A stretch of 64,000 nt of DNA from Gari tellinella (GCA_922989275.2 OV277872.1:27606119-27670118); one strand, 5' to 3'; shown: positions 1-9,962, counted from the stretch's first letter. Notes: generated by a model from the letters alone, not told the origin. Numbers and translations: made by a program.

Positions 1-46
1 GAAACTGAAATTGTCCATTTGAATTTTCATGGAGGAAAGCATTAAA
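1..46 (+). mobile_element. Family B element, 3' end only
   Basis: The first bases match the right end of family B (GGAATTGTCCATTT then TTTCA.GGAGGAAAG). The rest lies outside the window. Confidence 0.6.
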
Positions 47-292
47 TTTTCCCCCAATATAATCACTTTTTAGCGCGTTTAATTCATCCTTCGATGGAAT
101 AAAATAGTTTTTATTCATCCCCTCTTGAACACGTGCCATAAGAAATATCTTATATGAAATATCATAGCTGATTGTAGCATAAAGGTTGAGAGTAAAGCAG
201 AATGCACCATAAGGTGCATTCTGCTTTACTTTCAGCGTGCTTTAACAGGTCACCTGTCAAGTAGATAAAAGCTATGGGGCATTTAGTGTTAA
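44..292 (-). mobile_element. Family A MITE, decayed
   Basis: It reads TTTAGCGCGTTTAATTCATCC, then the central palindrome (GAGAGTAAAGCAGAATGCACC and its complement at about 188-238), then a degraded GCTATGGGG end. Both termini are eroded. Confidence 0.65.
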
Positions 293-464
293 TTCATACT
301 GTACAGACTGAGGAATGGGCTTGTTTGGTCCAAACACATCAGGAACAGGGAATCTATGCTGGGGCGTACATCAACACTGGGTGATTTATCTGCATTTTCT
401 AGGATCAAACTTGTCAGGGTAGCTCCTGTCCTGATAGGGCTGTGATCATTCGTTAATTAACCCT

Positions 465-592
465 GTACTATACTAAGATTCCCCTTTTACGTGTTTAATT
501 GATTTCTGCACTGAAGAAAACTTTTTTTTTTTTTTAAAGTACTGAATGTGCAAAATAAGAAACTTAATTCCTATATCCTAGCAGAATGTAGC
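465..592 (-). mobile_element. Family A fragment interrupted by family B
   Basis: The left half of an A element (TTCTGCACTGAAGAAAA, TATCCTAGCAGAATGTAGC) stops at the TTAA in front of its palindrome, where family B is inserted. An AGCAGAC remnant continues after 843. Confidence 0.6.
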
Positions 593-843
593 TTAACCCT
601 TTGAACCCTAGTCCCGCCTATAGGCGTGTTTTTCAAACAGTGTACATGTGAATAGTACACTTGTCCTGTGCAAACAGTGAAGACCCAGATCAGAGGGCTC
701 CGAAAGGAGCCCTCTGATCAGGGTCTTCACTGTTTGTCATAATGCCAAACATTGACAAAAACAACCCTTAAAAGTCAGAAATGGACTAGACTAAAATGGA
801 AACTGGAATTTTCCATTTAAAGTTTCAGGGAGGAAAGAGTTAA
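593..843 (+). mobile_element. Family B MITE, intact, nested in family A
   Basis: The element is bounded by TTAA on both sides. It starts CCCTTTGAACCCTAGTCCCG and ends TTTCAGGGAGGAAAGAG. Its centre is a near-perfect palindrome, CAGTGAAGACCCAGATCAGA then GGGCTCCGAAAGGAGCCC and the complement. TTAA targets suggest a piggyBac-like mobilising enzyme (inference). No ORF is present. Confidence 0.8.
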
Positions 844-857
844 AGCAGACTATGCAT

Positions 858-1092
858 TAGCTCATTTACCCATATCCTGTTTCCAGTTTTAAAGAAATGT
901 GACTATTTAAAGCAGGGTTGAATGAAAGCACATTCTGCTTTACTTTTCACCTTGCTTTAAGCTATCACCTGCTAGTATATAGAAAATAATGTTTTGGGTA
1001 CATGTTTATGAGGGTAACTGAAACTATATCTTCGCAAAGGAATGAATTAAATGCGCTAAAAATGGGCTTCTATGGGGGAATGGCTTAATTAA
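858..1092 (+). mobile_element. Family A MITE
   Basis: It runs from CCATATCCTGTTTCCAG to GGGGGAATGGCTTAA. The palindrome has lost part of its left arm, so the GCAGAATG arm is missing. Confidence 0.65.
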
Positions 1093-1295
1093 ATAACATA
1101 TTCCTCCATAATCTGTAGAACAAATCTGAGACCAAATCATTTACATTCAACTCGGCTGAATCAATTGATATAGCATATACATGTACCGTATAGAAGGCCT
1201 GCTATATAAATATAACTGAAAAGTAAGTACTGTTTCTGGGACTAGGAAGGGTTACCGGTAATTACCGCTGAAAACAGAAAGGAAAACTTTAACTC

Positions 1296-1541
1296 TTAAC
1301 CCCCATGGCCTGTTTCTAGTTTTGAAGATACATGACTACTTAAAGCAGGTTGAAAGTAAAGCAGAATGCGTCCTAAGGCGCATTCTGCTTTACTTTCAGC
1401 CTGCTTTAAGCTATTAACTGCTAGAATAAGGAAAGTATTAAATATGACACATATTCATTACGGTATAATTTGGAACTATTCTCTTCAGCGGATGAATAAA
1501 CTGAATGCGCTAAAAGCCGCTTCTATAAGGGAAAGGGTTAA
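1296..1541 (+). mobile_element. Family A MITE, intact reference copy
   Basis: TTAA flanks both ends. The order is terminal CCCCCATGGCCTG, TTCTAGTTTTGAAGA, TTAAAGCAGG opening the palindrome, GCAGAATGCGTCCTAAGGCG at its centre, CCTGCTTTAAG closing it, then ATTCATTACGGTATAA, a CTTCAGCGGATGAATAAA block and GGGAAAGGG. The length of about 246 bp is typical. The open frame here is palindrome read-through, not a gene. Confidence 0.8.
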
Positions 1542-1730
1542 AGACATGTAACCACTTAAAGCAGGTTGAATGTGTGATTGTTTTACTTTCATTGATCCAG
1601 CTTTAAGTTACCATTCTGTTTAAAATATTTCTTATGGTACATATAATATTATTTATGACTAAAAAAATGTTCAAGGGAAGAATAAATTAGAGGCATTATA
1701 AAAATGTGTATCTATGGAGAATTGGGTTAA
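1541..1730 (+). mobile_element. Family A MITE, 5'-truncated and decayed
   Basis: It begins at GACATGTAACCACTTAAAGC, keeps a damaged palindrome and ends GGAGAATTGGGTTAA. It directly follows the previous copy. Confidence 0.6.
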
Positions 1731-2075
1731 GGAACATTCCACTTTACTATCAGCCTGCTTTAACCCTTTGAACCCTAGTCCCGCATATAGGCGTCTTTTT
1801 CAAACAGTGCACATGTGGATAGTACACTTGTCCTATGCAAACAGTGAAGACCCAGATCAGAGGGCTCCTTTTGGAGCCCTCTGATCAGGGTCTTCACTGT
1901 TTGTCATAATACCAAACATTGAGAAAATCAACCCTTAAAAGTCAGAAATAGACTAGACTAAAATGGAAACTGGAATTGTCCATTTAAAGTTTCAGGGAGG
2001 AAAGAGTTAAGGAACATTGCACTTTACTATCAGCCTGCTTTAAGCTACCATCTGTCAGGATATTGGAAAACATTT
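1727..2075 (+). repeat. Family B flanked by a 36 bp direct repeat of family A sequence
   Basis: The stretch TTAAGGAACATT.CACTTTAC plus TATCAGCCTGCTTTAA occurs at 1727-1762 and again at 2007-2042, on either side of an intact family B copy. After the second copy the sequence continues as the family A right half (GCTACCATCTGTCAGGATAT). Confidence 0.75.
1759..2010 (+). mobile_element. Family B MITE, intact
   Basis: TTAA-bounded and nearly identical to the copy at 593. The palindrome loop here is GGGCTCCTTTTGGAGCCC, versus GGGCTCCGAAAGGAGCCC at 593. Confidence 0.8.
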
Positions 2076-2092
2076 CATACAGTGCATACTCT

Positions 2093-2170
2093 GTATGAAG
2101 TAAAACATATCCAGTAAAACCTCTCTATATGTATGAAGTAAAACATATCCAGTAAAACCTCTCTATAACG
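2093..2170 (+). repeat. Tandem duplication of about 39 bp
   Basis: TATGAAGTAAAACATATCC followed by AGTAAAACCTCTCTATA occurs twice head to tail. The second copy runs into the left terminus of family G. Confidence 0.8.
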
Positions 2171-2355
2171 GCCACTAAAACGAGGACTAATTGGTTGTTT
2201 AAATGACAGGTGACAGCTTAAAGCAAGGTGACAGTAAAACAGAAAGCTCCTACAGGAGCTTTCTGTTTTACTGTCACCATGCTTTAAGCAGTCACCTGTC
2301 AAAAACAACTAATAAATTAGCACACTTTAGTGGCCGTTATAGAGAGGTTTTACTG
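2150..2355 (+). mobile_element. Family G MITE, intact
   Basis: The terminal inverted repeats are CAGTAAAACCTCTCTATAAC on the left and the complement at 2331-2355, followed by TA. The centre is a perfect-looking palindrome, TTAAAGCAAGGTGACAG, GAAAGCTCCTACAGGAGCTTTC and the complement. The CAGTA ends and TA flank suggest a Tc1/mariner-like origin. Confidence 0.75.
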
Positions 2356-2472
2356 TACATGTATTTATTTCTTCAGTTAAGGAAATTAAAAAAATAATGT
2401 TATAAAAAGTATTCATGCGGTAATAATGGGTTATCCAAACATGGAGAAAACAAAAAAAACAAGGGCCAAAGT

Positions 2473-2733
2473 CAGGGCTGCCATAAGTTGACATAAAAAA
2501 TCCTAAGATTTTCAAATTTGCATTTTTCAAGTGCCATTTTACGAACCGTACCTTTACCCCATCACCTGTGTCTAGTTTTGTTGACATGTGGCTGCTCAAA
2601 GCAGGCTGTAAGTAAAGCAGAATGCTCCTTAAGGTGCATTCTGCTTTACTTTCAGCCTACTTTAAGCTACCATGACATTGTACAAGAAAAAAATCCGAAG
2701 ATTTAGGAAAAATCCGGAGAAATGGCAGCCCTG
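2473..2733 (+). mobile_element. Family M MITE with 6 bp target duplication, carrying a family A core
   Basis: The ends are CAGGGCTGCCATAAGTTGA and GAAATGGCAGCCCTG. The exact direct repeat CAAAGT lies at 2467-2472 and 2734-2739. The middle holds the left half and the palindrome of family A (AGTTTTGTTGACATGTGG, GTAAAGCAGAATGC). Confidence 0.8.
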
Positions 2734-2739
2734 CAAAGT

Positions 2740-3008
2740 AACTGCTTGTAGGTGTTATGATGATTTATTTTAGGAAATAATTGAAAACAAAAACCAGCTC
2801 GAGGTAGCTGATATTTCTGGTTTGTTAGCTATTCGCCAGTTTCATTTCCAAAATTAATTAGCATGATTTGACTATTGTGAGTTGGAGATCGGGTTAGGTG
2901 TAATATCTCCTGCCTAACAGACAATGATGGAAAACCAGGAGAAAATTATCCGACCATTGTCTCAGGTTGTAAACCCTTCTCAATGCTAATTACTAGAATT
3001 TGATGTAT
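2740..3008. other. Intronic sequence without recognised element
   Basis: No open frame or terminal repeat is seen. A weak inverted pair, CTAATTACTAG against TTAATTAGCATG, is not convincing. Confidence 0.4.
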
Positions 3009-3010
3009 TA

Positions 3011-3372
3011 CAGTGCTCCCTCCCTATAACGGCCCTCCCAAGAACGACTCCCTCCTTACAATGAACATTGTGGCAGTTCCCTAAACTGGACAATTATGTT
3101 TAACACTTTTACTACTGCAATATCGTCTGCTTACAGTAACTGTTGTCGTCTGCTGTTTTTCTCAAAGTTACATAATGGACATTTTGACACAAAAATCTTT
3201 ATGACCAGTGACAAACAGCTTGAATCTAGATCAGACGTCATGTTATGGGGCGTCTGATCTGGATTTAAGCTGTTTGCAAATGTAAGCCAATTTCCCTCCT
3301 ATAACGATTCCCTCCCAACAAGGCACACAAATGTTGTCTCCCATTTGGTGGTGCTGTAGAGAGGGAGCGCTG
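3011..3372 (+). mobile_element. Family F MITE
   Basis: TA then CAGTGCTCCCTCCCTATAAC on the left; TGTAGAGAGGGAGCGCTG on the right. The internal palindrome is CAAACAGCTTGAATCTAGAT, CAGACGTCATGTTATGGGGCG and the complement. The segment TTTAACACTTTTACTACTGC to TCGTCTGCT resembles the end of the TTAA family C2, so F looks composite. Confidence 0.75.
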
Positions 3373-3450
3373 AAATTGAAAACAGTTTTGATCCAGAGAG
3401 ATGCTGCGTAACAGTGTTCGGTGGTGCTTTTATGGTAGAATCTTTTCATG

Positions 3451-3699
3451 TTAATCTATAGCCTGTTTCTAGTTTTGAAGACAGGTGACCATTTAAAGCA
3501 GGTTGAAAGTAATGCAGAATGCACCTTAAGGTGCATTCTGCTTTACTTTCAGCTTTGCTTTATTAGCTTCTCTATCCGCTAGGATATAGAAACTATTGAT
3601 TTAGGTACATAATCATAACTGTTTAAAGTGGAACTATTTTCTATGGAGAAGGAATAAATTAAAGGCATAAACAGGTTCATTAATGGGGTAATAGGTTAA
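3451..3699 (+). mobile_element. Family A MITE
   Basis: TTAA-bounded. The central palindrome reads GCACCTTAAGGTGC. It ends ATGGGGTAATAGGTTAA. Confidence 0.75.
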
Positions 3700-4015
3700 T
3701 TTCTCAGGCAATTTTGTAGATAAACAGGCTGAACTGTTTAGTTCCATATGTGATGCCAAGTGACTTGGCATCCGATCTGAATCCTAACAGTTTGCAGATG
3801 CTGTTCTAACCAATAATGAAGTCTTTAAGGAATAGCAAATTAGATTTAATTAGTGTCAATGGTAATAAATATACAGTACCTCTTCTATTAAGCAACTGTA
3901 ATGGTACCTATAAGAAATAATATGGAATATAATATATATATGTAATGGCAGTAAAAGCTGTTTAATGCATTGGACAAAAGAAATTCAGAAAACTCCAATG
4001 TTTCAGATTTGAAGC
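3700..4015. other. Mostly unassigned sequence with a C-like hairpin relic
   Basis: AACTGTTTAGTTCC..GATGCCAAGTGACTTGGCATC..AACAGTTTGC at about 3734-3797 is a worn hairpin of the CAAACAG class. Nothing else is recognised. Confidence 0.4.
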
Positions 4016-4262
4016 CATTATCCAATAGCGGGTTTCTAACATGTAACTACTTGACCACTTAAAGCAGGTTAAAATTAAAACAGAATGAGCCTTAAGGCCT
4101 TTCAGCCTGCTTAAATATAAGCTACCACCATTCTGCTAGCCTATAGGAAATATTGCCATGTTGCATCCTTACCTTCGTTATTGTATAAAATGGAACTATT
4201 ATCTTCAATTGATCAGTGAATTTAAATGCATAAAAAGGTGTATCTATAGAATAGCAGGTCAA
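4016..4262 (+). mobile_element. Family A MITE, decayed
   Basis: It starts CCATTATCCAATAGCGGGTTTC and has a palindrome with a deletion (GAGCCTTAAGGCCTTTCAG). It abuts the next copy through a degraded TCAA. Confidence 0.6.
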
Positions 4263-4481
4263 CCCTTTGCCCCATAGCCTGTATCCAGTTTTGAAAATAG
4301 GTGACTTCTTAGAGCAGGTTGAAAGTAAAGCAGAATGTGCCTGCTTTAAGCTACCATCTGCTGGAATGTAGAAAATATTTCTTACTTTACATATAAATTA
4401 CTGCATATACTCGAACTATTTTCTTTAGTGGAGGATTACATTAAAGGTATAAAAATGGGTATTTATGGGGCAATGGGTTAA
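4258..4481 (+). mobile_element. Family A MITE with one palindrome arm deleted
   Basis: It starts CCCTTTGCCCCATAGCCTG and ends GGGGCAATGGGTTAA. The palindrome jumps from GCAGAATGTGCC straight to CTGCTTTAAG, so most of the right arm is missing. Confidence 0.7.
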
Positions 4482-4902
4482 GGAAAAGTCAATATAATTA
4501 TACCAACAGTGAGTAGGTTTATCTGTAGGGTAGTAAATCAAGACTGCAGCGGGCTTGAAGGCGGTAAGTTGAGATGTTTGGCAGGCGCACTGCAGTTGCA
4601 ATCGTTGACCAGGGTAGTCATCAGCCATCCCTACTGTTTTATGGCTATCTAATTATGGTGTGGTTTATTGCAAGATAAACATAGTATATTTACTCTGTGC
4701 ACAGGCTGGCTGTCTGGGAATTTGTTGTTAAGAATGCCAAACCACAAGCTGCTGATCGAGTCTTTAATCCTTTCTGCTATCATAGCCATTAGTGGTTCCA
4801 ATCAGCTTTGTCCAATGATGTAGCCTAGAATCTTAGTAAATTACTTTGGGTTTCTAAAGCAGGTGCTAAATCTAAATGTACAATGAAAGTGAACCAAACC
4901 CC

Positions 4903-4933
<31 letters not shown>

Positions 4934-5042
4934 GAAGAAAAAACACAAGCATTGTAATTTCAGATTTCAGCATTAGAAAAAAAAATAGGGGGTCAATCAG
5001 CATTAGGTTACAAAATTATCTGGAGCTCTGACACATAAAAAA
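4482..5042. other. Unassigned intron with a poly-C/poly-A tract
   Basis: A run of about 25 C at 4899-4923 is followed by A-rich sequence. No terminal repeats or coding potential are seen. Confidence 0.5.
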
Positions 5043-5106
5043 TACTTTCAACCTGCTTTGAGTAGTCACCTATTTTCAAAACTAGAAACAAGTTATAGGG
5101 TAAAGG
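5043..5106 (-). mobile_element. Family A right-end fragment
   Basis: TTTCAACCTGCTTTGAGTAG followed by CAAAACTAGAAACAAG and TAGGGTAAAGGG. It abuts a family B element. Confidence 0.6.
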
Positions 5107-5356
5107 GTAACCCTTTGAACCCTAGTCCCGCATATACGCGTCCTTTTCAAACAGTGCACATGTGAATAGTACACTTGTCATATGCAAACAGTGAAGACCC
5201 AGATCAGAGGGCTCCGAAAGGAGCCCTCTGATCAGGGTCTTCACTGTTTGTCATCATGTCAAACATTAACAAAAACAACCCTTAAAAGTCAGAAATGGGC
5301 TAGACTAAAATGGAAACTGGAATTGTCCATTTAAAGTTTCAGGGAGGAAAGAGTTA
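5107..5356 (+). mobile_element. Family B MITE
   Basis: Starts CCCTTTGAACCCTAGTCCCG and ends GGGAGGAAAGAGTTAA. The palindrome is intact, with loop CTCCGAAAGGAG. The left TTAA has degraded to GTAA. Confidence 0.8.
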
Positions 5357-5745
5357 AGCAACCACCTGTCTGAAACATAATCTGAAATCAAGCTCCCCCT
5401 GCAGAATCTCTAAGGATTATCCCATGAAATCCAAGGATATTCCTTAGAATACCTGGGATTATAAAAGCTCCAGGAATGCCCTACAAGTGTTTTAATAATC
5501 TGAATTTTCTAGTCATCATCATTAAAGTCAGTCACAGGTCTTAAACTTTAAACTTTACTATTAAACTTAAATTCCTTAATAAAAATAAACCATGCAAGAA
5601 AATACATTATAATCTTAAAGATCATAAGGGGGGGATTCTCAGATCCTCGAGCTACTGGAGGAAACCTCTGTTCTAGGTGGACACTGTTTGTCAGTTGGTT
5701 TCTAAAATGGAAATTGAAAAGTTCATTGAGAAATTTCAGTATTTT
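5357..5745. other. Intronic sequence without recognised element
   Basis: A CCTCTGTTCTAGG..GACACTGTTTGTCAG block near 5665 is faintly B-like. There is no gene. Confidence 0.4.
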
Positions 5746-5974
5746 AACCATTTTTCAATTGCCTGTATCTAATATTCAAGATAGGGGACCACTTAAAGCA
5801 GGTTGAAAGTAAAGCAGAATGTGCCATAAGGCATATTCTGCTTTACTTTCAGCCAGCTTTGACCTACTATCTGCTAGAATATAGAGTTTTTGTTTGTAGA
5901 AAGTAGAATTATTTTCTTCAGTTGAAGAATAAATTAAAGGTGTAAAAGGGCCTATTTATTTGGGAATTGGTTAA
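5746..5974 (+). mobile_element. Family A MITE sharing a TTAA with the next copy
   Basis: GCCTGTATCTAATATTCAAG, palindrome GTGCCATAAGGCAT, end TTTGGGAATTGGTTAA. The terminal TTAA is also the first TTAA of the following element. Confidence 0.7.
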
Positions 5975-6221
5975 CCCTTTCCCTTATAGAAGCGACTTTT
6001 AGCACATGCATTTTATTCATCCGCTGAAGAAAATAGTTCCAATATAAACCGTAATGAATATGTGTCATATTTAATAATTTCCTTATTCTAGCTGGTAATA
6101 GCTTAAAGCAGCTGAAAGTAAAGCAGAATGCGCCATATGGCGCATTCTGCTTTACTTTCAACCTGCTTTAAGTAGTCACATATTTTCAAAACTAGAAACA
6201 GGCTATCAGGTAATGGGTTAA
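5971..6221 (-). mobile_element. Family A MITE, intact young-looking copy
   Basis: TTAACCCTTTCCCTTATAGA at the start, GCGCCATATGGCGC at the palindrome centre, ATCAGGTAATGGGTTAA at the end. It closely resembles the copies at 40392 and 43594. Confidence 0.8.
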
Positions 6222-6681
6222 GGGTACATAATTATCTGTAACTGTCAAGGAAATCTTAGGGACTGGCAGTGCATGGTGATTCATAATGCATTTTTTGGTT
6301 GCAAATGCATGCATTCCACAGTCAAACCTTGTGTAAAGCATGCAAAAATCTTCGTTCACGACAGGTGTCAGCTTGATGCAAGACAGACGTAATGCAGAAA
6401 ACTCTTACAGCTTTCTGCATTGATATTTTATTCTGCATTTTTGAGCTGAAACCTGTATTTGGCTCAGATCATTTTACTTGTACTTTATCATATTGAATGG
6501 TGGTTAAATTATCACAAGTTTTGATTGTACAAATATTTCCGAAAATTAAGTGAAACAGTAACTACCAAAATAGATTTATTGCCTATTGCTGCATGCATGT
6601 GTGAAAGCAGGAAACCTTGTCTCCGTATCCCTGACATTTACCTTCACTCTGCTGCATTTTCAAATAAACTCTTTATTTCTT
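6222..6681. other. Unassigned intron containing a G-like hairpin
   Basis: ACAGGTGTCAGCTTGATGCA..GTAATGCAGAAAACTC..GCTTTCTGCATT at about 6360-6440 is a worn family G-type palindrome. The remainder is unassigned. Confidence 0.5.
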
Positions 6682-7106
6682 TTAACCCATTTACCCCATA
6701 TATATGCTTGTTTACCCCTTTATATTTTTCCACTGAAAGAAATAGTTCCACACAGAATATTTTCTATATCCTAGCAGACTGTAGCTAAGCTTAACCTTTT
6801 CCGACATAGAAGCACCTTTTAGCGAATATGATTTATTCCTTTGCTGAAGAAAATAATTCAAATTTAATCGGTCATGAATATATATTATAGGGAATATTTC
6901 TATATTCTAGCCAATGATAGCTTAAAGCAGACTGAAAGTAAAGCAGAATGCACCTTCATGCTAGAAAAAGACTATGAGGTAAAGGGTTAAAGCAGGCTGA
7001 AAGTGAAGCAGAATGTGCCTTAAGGCACATTCTGCTTTACTTTCAACCTGCTTTAAGTGGTCACATTTCTTCATTACTAGAACCAGGCTATGGGGTAATG
7101 GGTTAA
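6682..7106 (-). mobile_element. Family A MITE split by another family A MITE
   Basis: The left half (TTAACCCATTTACCCCATAT to CTGTAGCTAAGC) and right half (AGCAGGCTGAAAGTGAAGCA to ATGGGGTAATGGGTTAA) join perfectly across the inner element. The target is the TTAA that opens the palindrome. Confidence 0.8.
6791..6990 (-). mobile_element. Inner family A MITE, internal deletion
   Basis: TTAACCTTTTCCGACATAGA to ATGAGGTAAAGGGTTAA. The right palindrome arm is missing after GCAGAATGCACC. Confidence 0.8.
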
Positions 7107-7346
7107 ACATTGAAAACAAGTTGTGAGGGGTATGAGTGAAAAGTTTGGGGCAAAAATACAGAGATGTTTAACTTTTTATAAAGTCACACGTGTTTTACTG
7201 TATATCTGCATCAAGCTGACAAATCTGACAGGATTTTTTCTTGAGTTTGACAAATGCTGTGTTGATAGAAATTTAATTTTAAGTTTTTGCAATTAATGTT
7301 TTGCAAATGTAAAATTGCTTTGAAGTCGTTATCTGTGTGCAAGATA
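7107..7346. other. Intronic sequence without recognised element
   Basis: AT-rich, with no terminal repeats or coding signal. Confidence 0.4.
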
Positions 7347-7595
7347 ACTCTTTCAACTCTTAAGTAACTAGTGTGGGTTATTAGGTTTCCTTGTGGATCA
7401 TTTTAGTTACCAAAATAAGAACAAGTCTACTTGGAATTCTTGGTAGTTTAATAAATACTGGTCTAATTTAGCAAACAGTGTAGACCCAGATTATTGTCTC
7501 CTTAAAATAGGAGCCCTTTAATCTGGGTATGCGTGGTTTGCAAATGTAAGAGTATATTTTAAACAGGTCAATGGTGTTGAAAGAGTTGAAAAACA
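7347..7595 (-). mobile_element. Family O MITE, worn
   Basis: It reads AACTCTTTCAACTCTTAAGT to TTGAAAGAGTTG. A CAAACAGTGTAGACCCAGAT hairpin with a poor second arm sits inside. Related to the copy at 39800 in opposite orientation. Confidence 0.6.
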
Positions 7596-7621
7596 AAAAA
7601 ATCAAGCTGTTTTTGTATAAA

Positions 7622-8631
7622 ACACTAGGTAAGACATGAGGTCATCCTATTTCAAAGAAACTACCATTCTCTAGGATTTAGAAAGTATATATATATACAA
7701 CTTATGGTACATATTCATTACTGTAAAAATTGGAACTATTTTTATGCCCCCGGCATCGAAGATGCGGAGGCATATAGTAATCGTCCTGTCCGTCAGTCTT
7801 ATGCCCCTGGCATCGATAGATGCGGAGGCATATAGTAATCGTCCTGTCTGTCAGTCAGTCCGTCCGAGCACACGAAAGGTCCTTTGTTGGGTAGGGAGAA
7901 CAATAGATTCCATTCATTCCGTGATTGCCCTATTGTTATTGTTGGGTATTTTAGTGTACTGTTGGGTACTTTTAAACAAAAAATATACCCAACAAATGTC
8001 CAACTGTGAGAACGTCCGTCCGTAACAAGGTTAACTAGATTTTACCGTTTCATCTAGCATCAACACCCCTTACCCAAATGCTTGGATACTTATACAGTTG
8101 TTGCCTTGGACCATTCACTACCCACCAATATCACCAAACTTTGATTTTGACCTTGACCTAGTTTGGACTTAAAATATTTTAAACAGGCTATTTCTTGGTT
8201 AACTAGATTTTACAGTTTCGTCTAGCATCAACACAACTGACTACAATGCTTTGATACTTATACAGTTGTTGCCTTGGACCATTTCCTATCCACTTACATC
8301 ACCAGACTTTGATTTTAACCTTGACCTTGACCTATTTTGAACTTAGAATATTTTAAATTGGCTCTTTCTCAGTTAACTAGATTTTACCGTTTCATCTAGC
8401 ATCAACACTGTTAACTACAATTCTTTGATACTTATACAGTTGTTGCCTTGGACCATTACCAACTCACCAAGCTCAGTTTGACCTTGACCTAACTTGGACT
8501 TAGAAAATATTTAGAATATATTGTCAAGGATGCCACCGGGGGCATAAGCGTTTATCGAACGCGCAGTCTTGTCTTTAGTGGAATAATAAATAAAAGGCGT
8601 TAAAAGGTGTATTGATGGTGTAATGGGTTAA
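7622..8631 (+). mobile_element. Family A MITE split by element R
   Basis: Family A body is recognisable at 7658-7740 (ACCATTCTCTAGGATTTAG, AAAATTGGAACTATTTT) and resumes at about 8570 (TCTTTAGTGGAATAATAAA to GGTGTAATGGGTTAA). Confidence 0.65.
7744..8565 (+). mobile_element. Element R: GGGGGCAT-ended repeat with internal 160 bp units
   Basis: The left end ATGCCCCCGGCATCGAAGAT with its CGGAGGCATATAGTAATCG block occurs twice (7744-7800 and 7801-7860). Three diverged units starting near GTTAACTAGATTTTACCGTT follow at about 8028, 8198 and 8373. The right end is GCCACCGGGGGCATAAGCG. The layout resembles bivalve Helentron/pearl-type elements, but that class is an inference. The open frame at 7744 is simple read-through. 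Confidence 0.65.
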
Positions 8632-8680
8632 GTGGTCAACTATTTTAGATACTAGAAACAGGCTATGGAGTAATGGGTTA
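8628..8680 (-). mobile_element. Family A right-end fragment
   Basis: TTAAGTGGTCAACTATTTTA, then CTAGAAACAGGCTATGGAG and TAATGGGTTAA. It shares its TTAA with the preceding copy, as expected if that copy inserted at the TTAA closing this element's palindrome. Confidence 0.65.
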
Positions 8681-9015
8681 AATGACTTTTGGATACAGGC
8701 TTTACTGTGTTCTGTGAGTTTGTAAAGTAGATTTCCATTATTCATTTGTCTTTTAATCCCGCTAAGTGATTCCATATGTGTTCTGTAGTAGAGTGATAGA
8801 TTCTCTGATACCTGAATTTATCTCACATTTAATCTTGATTTATTTGAAACAATAGGTGGTTGGTTTTGTTTAAAGATGTGCTTGGCCGAGTTAAACCAAG
8901 TTTCTGATGCAAGCCTGATGAATTTTTATACAATCAAACTTTGATAAAACTTAATTTTTTTGAAAGGAGGAATAAATAAAAGGTATTAACCCATTACCCC
9001 TTAAAATGCCTTTTT

Positions 9016-9962
9016 AGCTCACCTGGCACGAAGTGCCAAGGTGAGCTTTTAGGATCGCTGGATGTCCGTCGTCCCTCGTCCCTCGTCTGTCTATCTGTCC
9101 GTCCACAATTGGTTGTGAACACTCTAGCGGCTACAAATTTCATCCGATCTTCATGAAACTTGATGACAATGTTTGTCTTGATGAAATCTAGGCCAAGTTC
9201 GAATGTGGGTCATGTCGGGTCAAAAACTAGGTCACTAGGTCAAATCATAGAAAAACCTTGTGAACACTCTAGAGGCTACAAATCTCATTGGATCTTGATG
9301 AAACTTGGTCAGAATGTTTGCCTCATTAATATCTAGGTCAAGTTCGAATGTGGGTCATGTCCGGTAAAAAACTAGGTCACTAGGTCAAATCATAGAAAAA
9401 CCTTGTGAACACTCTAGAGGCTACAAATCTCATTGGATCTTGATGAAACTTTATCAGAATGTTTGTTTTATTGATATCTAGGTCAAGTTTGAATATGGGT
9501 CATGTCCGGTCAAAAACTAGGTCACTAGGTCAAATCATAGAAAAACCTTGTGAACACTCTTGAGGCTACAAATCTCATTGGATCTTGATGAAACTTGGTC
9601 AGAATGTTTGTCTCATTGATATCTAGGTCAAGTTCGAATGTGGGTCATGTCCGGTCAAAAACTAGGTCACTAGGTCAAATCATAGAAAAACCTTGTTAAC
9701 ACTCTAGAGGCTTCAAATCTCATTGGATCTTGGTGAAATTTGGTCAGAATGTTTGTCGCATTGATATCTACCGGTAGGTCAAGTTTGAATATGGGTCATG
9801 TCCGGTCAAAAACTAGGTCACTAGGTCAAATCATTGGAAAATCTTGTTTACACTCTAGAGGTTGATTGTGGGTATACATGTCCAGTCATAATCTAGGTCA
9901 CTATAGGTCAAGTTTGCCAATGTGTACCAGGTGAGCGATTTAGGGCCATAGTGGCCCTTGTT
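9016..9962 (+). mobile_element. Helentron-like element E with minisatellite core
   Basis: The left end is the short palindrome AGCTCACCTGGCACGAAGTG..CCAAGGTGAGCT, then GTCCGTC repeats. About five units of roughly 140 bp follow (AGAGGCTACAAATCTCATTG, GTCATGTCCGGTCAAAAACT, AGGTCACTAGGTCAAATCAT). The right end is CCAGGTGAGCGATTT plus hairpin GGGCCATAGTGGCCC and CTTGTT. Terminal hairpins with a 3' stem next to the end fit Helitron2/HINE or 'pearl' elements of bivalves. No Rep/helicase is encoded. Confidence 0.75.

Noticed and set aside
1366..1551. Repeated small ORFs with ALLSACFKL-like peptides (also 5952-6161, 17982-18185, 40330-40566, 47435-47641)
   Set aside because: All are the family A palindrome and tail read in the same frame. 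Peptide similarity comes from repeat DNA, not from a gene family.
4899..4933. Poly-C/poly-A tract as a regulatory element
   Set aside because: Homopolymer run of a kind often variable or mis-assembled; nothing around it supports function.
7744..8025. 93-residue ORF with hydrophobic segment as a membrane protein
   Set aside because: It is the duplicated left end of element R. The hydrophobic run comes from GTTATTGTTGGGTATT repeats.
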